Below are positions 47,839 through 59,300 of a DNA stretch of 64,000 nucleotides, piece by piece. The notes under the pieces were generated by a model. The model did not search any database and was not told the origin of the DNA. It was given only the letters and a program-made list of their open reading frames with translations. Source of the stretch: Lates calcarifer (Eukaryota > Chordata > Actinopteri > Centropomidae). The first letter of the stretch is position 1; each line of letters opens with the position of its first letter. A program made the translations under genes and the position numbers. The stretch is taken from the NCBI RefSeq assembly GCF_001640805.2, contig NC_066847.1, positions 23,179,504-23,243,503 of the forward strand, read 5' to 3'.

Positions 47839-50800
47839 TTTGAGTTTGTAATGACCCACCAGCAGGCCTCTGTGAGTTAGGGGTTAAAACCGGATGAAAT
47901 GCCTGCTTAATTGTGGGCTATTCCTGGCCAGCTCCAATTAATTTGAAGCCGAGGTTATGCCCACCCACCCCCTTATATCCTCCCCTCACACCCACTTCTC
48001 CCCCTCGTGTTCATGGTCTAAAATCAGCCTAATTTTGGAGGTGACCCGCTGCTCCTGAGATTAAGTTATGTATCATTCTCCTAATCCTTGCTGACAAGTG
48101 TGTGTGAGTGGTGAAGCCAACTTCTGCAGCATGTCATCCACTAACAGATGGCATAAATCATTCTCTTAAACGCTGCATTAAGTATTAATCATTCTCAGTG
48201 CTGTCACTGTCACACTGCTCGGTGGGCCGTGGGCGTGCAAAGTGTGATTAATGGAGGCAGAGATTTAAGGAGCCACTTTTGAGCCCCCCACCCCTTTTAC
48301 CTAGCATCCCCTATTGGCTGAGGCAGGACTGATGGGGGGGAGCCTGCACTTCCACAAGAGAGACCTCGAAAGAAGTGGCCGAATGGATCGTAGGGGATAA
48401 TTTGCTCTCTTCGGCGTGGTAAAACCCAGCTGTCTCATATGGGAAGAATAAAGCAGCAAATGTACCATTTTTTAAGATTGGACTGATATTATGTTTCATC
48501 TGGCTTTGTAGAGAGTACTTGCTTTTGTCTGTGATTCCTTTTTCCTTTTCCCTTAAGAGGAACACGACTGAAGAGACATAGTTTAGTGCAGTGGGAGGCA
48601 CATGATTATCCAGGGGACAGTGTCTCATCCTCTCACACCCTTGCATCATGGACATTATCTCTGTAATATTTAGCCGTTTGGTAAAGACAGAAAGTTTCAT
48701 GGAATTGTCTCTCTGAAATGAGTTTCTGTCAATTTTCTTGACAAAATGCAGCGTGAAAAACATGACAAAAGGCATTTGTGAACAGTGAAATATTTCACAC
48801 TTTTGCAGGTGGTGAATGCTGAACATTTAGTTTCCCATGGACAGTTCAGATGTTTTTTCATTGTTTGCTTTCCCAGTATTATTTATTTCATTCTTTGAAT
48901 TTTTGTGTTGAATCTCCCAAACCCGTGAACAAAAACTAATTTGACAGATTTTTGTAAATGCTGTTACACAGCCTTGATGCACAATCCTCTGTTTGAATCG
49001 TCCAAGGCTCTGCCCCTATTGCTGTTCTGACCTGAGACAATCCTCTCAAGAAAAACCAGAGGCTCGGTCATTTCAACAAATGCCCAATAACAACACATGT
49101 TTATATTAAAACTTATGTTGTCGTAGGAATTTGAGTCTTGTCTTATTTGGTCATCTTGGATGGATGGTTCAACGAAACATGGGACTTAAACTGTTTCCTA
49201 TGGACAGTCAACACTGGTCTCTTTTAACCATGAACGTAGATGTTCACTACCTTAATGAAATAGTTATTACTTAAATTTTGGCAATGAAGGTCCCCTAAGC
49301 ATTACGAAGTAGTGACTTTATCCCATCTGACCAAATTATTTTTGTACCTCAACCCAATCAAACCTTAACCATAGCAACTTCCAAAGGGAAGATTTATTTT
49401 TGTGACAATTTTGTAGAGCACTAATAAATGATGATGTTCTACCAATTGGTAAACATTTTAAAAACATAATACTACTTAATTATAGTGGTTTTCAGTACAG
49501 GCTTAGTCCTATCCTGTGGAGGCAGATTTCTCTTCACCATCTTTCATCATGTTTCCAGTCCCTTAAGGTACTTTCCAGTTATGTGCAGTGGCAGCACTGG
49601 CTTCAGGATTAACACTCTCCTCTCTTGCTCCCCGCTCTCTTTTGCCACCCTTGCCCCTCGGTGCCTTAGCTCCTGCTCTTCTCGCCAGTTCCCCTAATCT
49701 GACGTTGATGCAAAGTGAAAGACCACTGGCGCTCCTTCTCTGACATCCCCATTCAGCCCCCTCTGCGCCTGGTCTCCAATCTACTACTGCCTTTGCATTG
49801 CATGTGCTTAGCTTCAGGCTCCAAGCTTCACCCACCCCCTTACTCCCACCCACCCACCTCCGCTCCCTCCCTCAGCTCCACTGCTGCTGAGATGCTGGAC
49901 TCGGAGCTGCGGCTGATGTGGTTTGGCGAGCCGTGCGAAGTGAGATACAATGCATAATTATGTTGTCAGAGGACATCATGATGGAAACATCTCAGTCCCC
50001 AGACGTCACGATGGGATTCTATCACTTCACTCTGCATCCTTCTGTCTGCGGTGTTAATGAAATGGAGGCTCACGCTGTCCATGATGGCAGCTGGCATGTT
50101 CCAATTGGTGCTCATTTTCACCAATCTGAGCAGTTGTCTCCTCAAAAAAAAAAGCTTGTTAGAGAGACTCTGACAAGAAGTCCTTTTGCTTTTATGCGCA
50201 CCACAGCGAAGGTATTTTTAGTGATATGCTGTTAAACCCTTTCAAATCTACAGCCAGGGTTCATCTCTAGATTTATCCTTGGGCCTTGTATATATGTTGA
50301 AGCAAATTAATGTAATGTTCAACAACATGTGCTCCCAGAGTTCCTTGAGCAATTAACCTTGAGAGATAACCCTTGGGAAGTTATTGGACTTTACTTCTTT
50401 CTGTCAGTGTTGGCTCTGATAATTAGGCCATGAAGATATTCATCGGTGTCTGGTCAAACTTTTTCAAGTTGTGGCTTTTTTATTCACTCATGATTGATGT
50501 GAACTTAATGGCAAACAATTATGCCCAGAAACTATGTGTGCACACAGGACATACACAATTAATACAAACACTATGACTGATTCCTGTGTTTATGAAAGAC
50601 AGATTCCATCAACATTCAGTGTGAAATTGCAATTTCATAGAACTCGCCAGACATAACAATAGCGGTCCAATTTCGACATAATTAGATTTTATAATTAGAA
50701 GACGAATTGATCTTTCTGAACATCTTCCTGAGCATAAGCTAGACAGATGCATGCTGAGAAGATGTGAAATATACCAGCAGGGACTCTCCACCTATATGAG

Positions 50801-53800
50801 AGACAATCGCTTGGTGGAATGAAGGATATTAGAGAAAGAAGCTTCATAAAAAGTCGCTCAGCCACCCCCTAACTCCAGTCTAATGCCAGGTGTCCCTTGG
50901 TATTTCCACCTTTAATCTTCTCAGTGAGAGGTCTAAAACTACTTGATCCCTGATTAAGACCCTTAACTCATTTTACTTTGGCTGTGTAATGAGGCTGTAA
51001 AAGTCCCCATGTGGAGACTGGTAGGAGAATGGCTCCTTAGATGCTGTCAGTATCTTGTTATGCTTGAAAAATGCTCTAAAACGCATCTCCTCTCTAACAC
51101 TATAGGCAGAGTTATGCACAAATGACATGACTATACTTAAATGCAAATGAGATATTTTAGACACCCTATGGAGGGATTACAGAGCAACAATGTTTCTTCA
51201 CTCTCCACAATTCATTTCTCCGCCTTCATGGAAGATATTACTTATAAGGGAGTAAAAATGTTGAAAAAAGCTGAAGGTGGACATCTCATGAAAGGATTGG
51301 ATTATTTTCTGACCTTTTACTAAATCGCATTGGTTTTTGAAAGCAGCTATAACCTATGACAAGGTGCCACCATGAAAATGTATTTGAGATGCATTTAGGG
51401 CCTGTGGAAAATGATTTCTCTTTTAAGCCCAGGTGTGGTAGAGGGGGTTCTGATTCATTTGCACTCACAGAAACACAGTTGGCTTTTGAAACATACATTT
51501 TGAGAACAAAATAGCATGTTTTACCCAGCTACTGATATTGTCTCTAAGTTCAAAGTCTTCTAATACATGAACAAAATAAAGAATTTTGTTCTTTATCGCA
51601 TGATTTGAAAAAAAAAAAAAATGCAGTAGATGTGAAACAAGTGTAATTTGAAGTGATTGGCTTTGGAAGATAAATAGTATACCAGTCATATTTCTGTGAT
51701 TTGGGTGATAAGATATGCTGCATATTTGATTGTGGGCATTTCATTTTGTGTTTGATGTCTATGGTTGTCGACACTCAAAAGGGAATTCAGAGTACTTAGA
51801 GAACTAGGTCATCTTAGATGAATTTAAGCTGTAAAATGAAAAATAGATCCATACACATGAATTGGTAAAAAAAGCTGAAGATATGTCTTATGTACACGTT
51901 TTAAGCTGCTGCTTTATCATTACACGTTAAGCAGAAACCTCAGTTGAAAATGATGTGAGTCTAGCGCTAATAAAACATCAAGTCTTGTCTTAGAGTTGTT
52001 GCCAAATTGCTCTACAGCTGTAGCCCTCCCAATCTCTCCTCTGAGTTCTCAGTGAGTCTGAGCTCGCAGCCATCTGTGGCTGCTTAAACTCTAGTTCTCC
52101 CTGCATGGGTCCCACAACTGTGGCTGAATATGTGAGGAGGAGATGGAGTAGCCTGTGGGGTCTTCCATCAGCGACACTGACCAACTGGGGCAGAATCGCA
52201 ACTGAGGCACAGCAGGGTGCAGATATATCTGAAGACTCCACATGCTCCTATGTTGGCTTTGCTAATGTTCAGGGTTATACCCTGTATTAACACAGCTGAT
52301 CAGAGAGTTTGCTACAGGCGTGGAATAGCTATAAGAAATGCTTGTTGCTGCAATGTTAATATACAAGAGGAGCTCATGTGCAAGATTCAAGGTTCATGTT
52401 TTACTGTGAAGGGAAAGAAATTGGCTGATTTTGGAGGATAAAAGATGTTTTAATGCACAGTTTAATATTGTTTGGCATGTGCATTAAATTAAAAAAAAAA
52501 AGGAACTGTAAATGTCACCCAATAACAAACTGCAAGTAATATCTTTCTTTTTCATTCAGGCAGGAGTCATGCACAGTGTCAGATCCCTTCAGCTGTGTTA
52601 AAGAAGAAAAATGTTTAAAGGAATTTAGATGTGCAGTCAGAGTCCACATTAGTGTGCACGGCCCTTATTCTTCTGGCCAGCAGCCATATATAACAAATGA
52701 ACCCCTTGCTCACCATCTTCCAGTGCCGACCCTGTACATCTGCCAACAGAATGTCCTTATTCTGCAGATTTCTTAGAATTTCTCTTGGATCTCATAAATT
52801 GTCTTCAGCAGCAGAATTAGAGGATTCCTCAAAGAAATGGGGTGTATAGGGAGCAATGCTTTGCAGAGCCCCAAAGGGACTATTCCCTCGTATTCTTAAA
52901 GTGATTTTATGTTGAATTTGATGTTGTGCAGAAAGGTTTGACAAATGTGCTCCTACCTGTAGATTTTCCCCTTAACAGCTGTGACTGTTGAAAGCCAGAA
53001 GTAACAGTATTTCAATGCTCGGTACATATATTTCAGTGTTATTTAGCAAAATAGATAAAAGTGGTTGCCAAGTCGTCAAATCATTTCATCTCCAGCCTCT
53101 TGTGTCACTTCTTCAAAGCGAGACAGCTGCTGCTGTCATTCAGAGTCTCCTACTTTCATAGTCCAATAAACCGGAGTGTAAAAACACAGATGCCTGCTAT
53201 AGACAACGCTGCTGGCCGTCAGTATGGCCTGTAAGTATGGCCACCAATTTCGCGCAGAATTTATTGTGTGCTGGCGCATTGTGTTTTCCTTTTTAACGTC
53301 TGTGCACATGAGGAACTCATCACAGCTCACACAGGGCACAGTGATTGAAGCTGCGGAGGGATTCCTGGAATTGCTTTTTTCCTCCGTGAAGGCTTATTCT
53401 GAAGCCACTGGATGGGAGAGAGAGAGAAAGAGAGGAAGAGGGAGAAGGCTGGTGATCAGCAGAGAGACAGGGGGGCAATTGCTGGCCTGTTTCATATGAC
53501 TCAGTGGAAAATTTGCCTCAGTGAGTGTGGCCGCTCTGAAGCTTCAGAGGTGCTTCCTGCGGCGAGCTTGAGCCCATTCTTCAACCCTCACCTCCCTCAC
53601 AATGGGCCAATAGTTTAATTAGCTTTCTAACAGTGAGTCTTGGCAGCTTTCCCTTGCTCTGTTTCCCCCAGGGCTTCTCACCTCAAACACTGTCCCCTAC
53701 TGGTTGGCTGAGGTCCAATAGTCAATGCCACACCATGTGATCTTTCCTTCTCTAGCTCTCACTGTAGCATATGTATATTTATTTACATCATGTTCATAAA

Positions 53801-54319
53801 TAGCAGGGATTTTGTAATGGTAGTATCACCTTGCTATGTGTGGTACTTGCTTTGATTAACAAGTATGTAGATTTTCTATATGATAAGCCTCTTAAATATT
53901 TTCCTTGTCCCTGCATTTTCTCCAGGTGTGAATTTGGATATTCATGGTGTTTGGTGATGTCTGACACATGCAGCTCCAAACCGCAGGGACAGAATGGAAA
54001 TGTGGATTTGTTCAAAATGGTATTTTCCACCCAGAAAGCGTCGAGTCTGTCTTCAAAGTGCTGTGACTGAAGCATGGCTAATCACTTTAAACAAGGCTTT
54101 TTGTTTCTGCCATCTTCACTTGGCCCAACATGGCTGGGGTGGCGGTCTTGTCCTCGTCACCCCTCTCCTCTCCTCTCCTCCCCTCTCTCTATTTCACATG
54201 GTGTCGACAGCAGACAAACTGTCAGAATCTCACTGATTAGTCCCCAGGGGACCGGTGGAAAACAGTCGCGCACACTTCTTTATTATGTTTGAAAATACAC
54301 ACAGCGTGACCCAAAATCA

Positions 54320-54340
54320 CCCCCCCCCCCCCCCCCCCCC
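54320..54340. repeat. Poly(C) run, 21 nt
   Basis: Twenty-one uninterrupted C residues flanked by CCCAAAATCA and GCTCCAACGC. Confidence 0.9.
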
Positions 54341-56640
54341 GCTCCAACGCGTATCACATTTTTTTCGTCGTGTATCTGGAAGTCATCACGACTGACAAAA
54401 ATTCAAACCGCAGACTGTTGTGGAATATCAGTGGGCTGCTAAGTGGCCAACACTGAAGTCAACGCTGATTTTTCACATTCCACAGCTCCAGCTAAACTAA
54501 CAAGAGCCTAGTCTTTCAGTCTGGGTCTCTCAGACATCAACACCGTAGCACAGCAGGCCCAGTTCAGGGCAGGTTAGGTGGCCAAACACAGTAAGTAACG
54601 GTTAAAAGTCACATACGCAAGCAGCGACATTTAATAGAACCCTCCTAGACTTGAGGGCGGTTTAATCACTTCCTTGCTTCACTTTTTAAGAATGGAGGAC
54701 GGAATAAGAATAAAGAGAGAGGTGGAGGTTTTCGGCCATTACAGTTGGGACAGTCAGGATTTAGGTTCATTTGGTGTGTCTGTGTCCACCTCTCCCTGGA
54801 TTGAGTGTAAAAACACATCCTTATGTTTGATTGCTGGATGTCTATTCCCATTTCTCCACATGCCCATCTTTGTTTGGGTGATAGCTTGTCTGCATCGTCT
54901 GTGTCCCTGCAGCAGCAGCAGTGTACATCACACACATATAAATTAATGCTTACAGACAGAAGCAGAGGCACACATGCAAACAGACTCTCAGGCATGCATT
55001 TATGAGCCCATCATGCTTAGACGCACTAGAGCCACTTGGCTCCAGCCACAGTGAGATTGATGCAAAACACCACACGACTGGGCAGGTGGCAGCTGCACCA
55101 GGAAGTACGGTTCCACAGCAGGCCAAAAGGACCATGCCCGGATGCGAGGAGACCATCAGGTGGGCATTGACGGCTGGCTGGGTGGTAGCCCAGAAAGGGG
55201 TGGCAGAGCAGGTGGAGGCTGGAAGGAGAGGAGGGAGACCGTGTCTCTTTAGTTGAGTTTGACTTTTTGCCCTCCAAAGCATTTGATTGTTCTGTTTTCC
55301 CTTTCATTCGTTTTCAGTGCTGCGCTTGTTGACATTTTTGTCATTCAGATTGGCGTCGTTTTTCAGTAGCTGCGCCATTGGACAGCTACTGAGCGCTCAG
55401 ATCCATCTGGAGTACCAGGTTGTCTATTTTCACTGAAGATGGTTCCCTCAGTGTGAGTTCACACAAACACAAAGGTCTGTTTTGTTGACATTTTGTTCAC
55501 GTTGATCATTGTCGTTTTGCGTCATAACTGACAGGAGTCACACCATGGTAATTTTTGCATTCATAAAATGAGAAACAATGCTTTTGGCTGTTCATTGTTA
55601 AGTAGACATTAGTTTACATTCCATGCTATGGTAAAATAGTGCTCTGTATAGTAAATAGGGAATGATTTCTCTACCAACCAAGGTCTTAACTACTGAGGTC
55701 CAAACACATGGCACTGCTGTAACACAGGTGTTTAATTCCTATATTTCATCTTTGCATTTGAATGTATATCCTCATGCCCCTGCTTCTTGTCATTAAAGCC
55801 TGTGCCAGACAGTGAGACTTTTCCCTCATCATGTTTAGAGACCCTGACAGAACACCTGTCTGAGGCATGGCTTTAGTGAGCTCTACCTCTGCTAATAAGT
55901 TGCACAGCTCAGTGATCACGACCCTATCCCTGCACAAATACTGGACAGCTACTTTTTAAAGCAGATTTAAAAAACTTTTTGGCTCCCCCTCTGTGCATGG
56001 GTAGCACAGGTGGCACTACTTCTCTTCATAGATAATCCTCTAAAATGTCAGGCCTGAGTGGGAGGATGCTCCTTGTCTGCTTAGCTGTGGAGTCACTGGA
56101 CTTATTTAAATACTATTCAGCCTGACAAGACAAGACTGTTTTGCAGTCTAATTAATTAGCTGCATGTTTTCGACTCAACAATCAACACTTTGTCTGATGT
56201 GTGTGACATTTGCTGTCATGCAGATTTCTTGCTTTCATTAATGCAATAGATTTATATGGACTATCGCTGCTCCGTCAGTTAGCATTAGACTAGCTTAACT
56301 GTGGGTTAAAATGGGTCCTGTTAAACCTTTCACGGGTTATGCAGGTTCCTGAATGCCAAGTTTAAGGTGATTCGTCTCTTAAAGGCATCATGTATTTCTG
56401 TGCATCAACTAAATGTGATCAAACCGTGAAGCAGATTAGCGTCTGAGTATGAAACACTTGATAAATAATCACTCTGCATGGTTTTTTCCTTCTTAAACTC
56501 TGGTTGGTGATTATTTAGTCATTAATATTTAATTTTATAGGTAAATACTGATTGAAACCACATTCTCAGGGGCTTTGAAATGTGCATTTGCCAATCCATG
56601 GCCTTTGGAGCTGCAAATGCAAAATTGTCTCACCAAAATT

Positions 56641-57085
56641 TAAAGATGCTGTATGCAAGTTTTTGCCATTGCTACATGGCCAACATTAGCATTAACTGAT
56701 GCTTACCATATTTACCATTCTAGAAGAAACGTTATGACTTCACCATCGAACTTAATTCCTTTACTTGCCAACAGCTGTTTCCAGTGTTAACTCTTGTTTT
56801 GCTTCTATTTCACTCACTTTTCTTCTACTGAAGTTCACATTCTAACCAGCTAGCCGTCGTTCGTCCTGTCTTGTTATACCGCTTTGCAATAGTAAGTCAC
56901 TGCAGCATCTAGTCTGCCCTCAGTCCACCATGAATGGATCAAGAAGTAGTACTGCCCAGAGGGCGTATTCTACCCTCTTGTAAACACAATGATGGCTGAA
57001 ACTCTTGGTAAGTAAACAGCTGTTTATGCTAACATTGGCTATGTAGAGATAGCAAAAACTTTGATCACAATATGTATAGCTTTTT
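56641..57085. mobile_element. Non-autonomous inverted-repeat element (MITE-like), about 440 bp
   Basis: Inverted repeats 56657-56692 and 57026-57061 match at 30 of 36 positions (AAGTTTTTGC at the outer side, TTAGCAT at the inner side). No coding capacity. It lies in the large intron. Confidence 0.65.
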
Positions 57086-58849
57086 TTCAGTTTGTTTGTT
57101 TGTTTTAAAATTGTTTGATTGTCTTGGCATTTTGGAAAAGATCCCAAGGCAGTAAAAAGATTATGCTCTTACAAAACATAAGCGTACTTTTAACATCCTT
57201 CACAGAATAGCATTTTGCTCTTTTAAAAGGGTAAAATTATCTGCCCTTTGTCTCCTCTTCATTAATGCCAAATGTAGAAAGAAGAGGAGAAAGAAAGAGC
57301 ACAATGAGAACAATAGGTTGTGAGGGAGAAAGAGCTAGAGACCAAAAAAAAAAAAAAAAGTCATAGTGAACTGAAATACTCACTGAAATTCCCCTCTCCC
57401 ACTCCCTTAATTTCATGTGATCCTATATGTGGGTTAGTGGAATTGAAAGGCTGCAGGTTGTGGAGACAGCAATTGGCTGCCTTTGTGTTAGTGGAATTGA
57501 CAGGCAGCAGAGCGGTGAAGCTGCTACGGGGTATGTGGTTTAGCCGACTTGATAGGCACCAGTTTTTTCTTTTTTCCTTTTTTTTTTTGGTTTTGTTTTG
57601 TTTTTTTCCCTACCAAGTCAGGACGCTACAGGCAGTTTGATTAGGATGCACAGTCAAATGGAGTTGGCTCCGCTTGCATGCAAGTGGCTGAGGTCAGTCA
57701 GGGTGGGAAACGAGTCTATAATTTATGCTTGTGTGGGAGATTGTTTGTTTACAAGAAATTATTGTGGACATTAAACCCAGACACGTTGCTTGTGACCTTT
57801 AAATGGACCCTTAAGTCATCTCTTTGCTCATACGATGGTGATCATAGAGCGCTCTAGCACTTCGGGCAGTCTGATAGCAATCACACAGCGACCCATCTGT
57901 GAACCAGGAAGTGGTTTTCTAACTAAGCCAGTGAATGAATCAAATATTTACTTTAGCTGTTCAGTTGTTACAGCAACATACAGGAAGTGTTAACAGATGG
58001 GAATTTTCAAGCCAGCATAGTTTAGCTTTGCAGTTGTGCACATATTCCACTGCAACCCCTTGACCTAGAGATGCTAGTATGCTTGTGAGTAACGTATTCA
58101 ACATTAAATATGTGTTTTGTTTGACACATCATAATCACCTCTTAAGCACATTTGAATTACACCATAGTGTAGAGAATGTACTAATAACATGATTCATAAT
58201 GCTAAGATGGATTATGAATCATTATGATTGGGTCATAATGTAGTAACTTAATTAAAGAGCTGAGGTGTGTCATAGTGTAATATTTATCTCCTTTTTTATG
58301 AGCACTAAAACTGTTGCATGACATCATGTTTTCATTCCATTTCAGAGGAAATATTTTGGATCAGGTTGCACCAAGCTGAGAACCTACTGAAGCTTACTAA
58401 ACAGGTGTAAAATAACCGTTTGGGATTACATCAAAAACATGTACAAACACATTTGACACTGATAACAAGGACTCAAACACAGCTCAAATACCTGCTGTTA
58501 TAGAAATCCAGCTGGAAAATTTGCTGTTTGCACGTCATATTTAAAGATACAAAAAGTAGTTCAGAGAAGAGATGAAAGAAGTGTTAAAATAGGAGCCATC
58601 TTGTTGGTGAAGATGACCCTGGATTTTCACTTAAAAAAACAACAACAACAAAAAAAAAAACAACAACGATCGTTCAGATGTGCAATCTGTCGTGCTATGG
58701 CTTTCCTTTACCGTATGCATATACTATTAGCAGTATGTCTTCTACTAACGTAATTTCATTTTCTTGTGTAGAAAATGTCATAAAAAGGTGAAAACAGGTA
58801 TCACAGTTTCCCCATAGCCAAAGGCCAGGCCTCTAAAAAAAAATCATTT

Positions 58850-59300
58850 TCACTTTTACTGATTAATCAGCTGTTAACTTTCTCAAATAAGATGTCAGAA
58901 AATAATGAAAAATGATGATTGCAGGTTCCCAAAGCTCAAGCTGGCACCTTCAGATTGCTTGTTTTACCATCAGTCCAGAACCCAAAGACATTCAGTTGAC
59001 CATTATGTGACAAAATTAAACAAAACAATTGTCATGTTTTAGAAGCTGAGGTCAGGCGATGTTTGGTACTTTTGCTTGAAAAATCCCTGACATGATTAAT
59101 CAATTCCCAAAAAGCTGCTGAATCATTTTTTGACTAATCAATTGATGGGCCAAATGAGAATTCAGTACACTATGATACACAGCAGAGAGGCAGCAAATCC
59201 CCACATTGTAGAGGCTAAGACCAGTGAATGTATGGCATCTACTGAAACATGTGATCAGTTATCAAAATTGTTTTTCAGTTGATCAACTAATCAATTAATC
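58850..59300 (+). repeat. AT-rich dispersed repeat family A, longest copy
   Basis: It begins TTTACTGATTAATCAGCTG and proceeds through AGATGTCAGAAAATAATGAA, GGTTCCCAAAGCTCAAGCTGG, CAGTCCAGAACCCAAAGACA, TTTTGCTTGAAAAATCCCTG and GACTAATCAATTGATG. It ends TCAACTAATCAATTAATCGA near 59300. GATTAATC-type words lie at both ends, as expected for an inverted-repeat element. Confidence 0.65.

Noticed and set aside
52000..52260. Possible exon or repeat around GGGTCCCACAACTGTGGCTG
   Set aside because: Open on both strands and repeat-like in feel, but I cannot match it to a family or to another copy here.
54950..55307. Overlapping 84-110-codon frames on both strands
   Set aside because: GC-richer segment with open frames on both strands at once, no domain signature and no matching splice sites that I could link to another exon.
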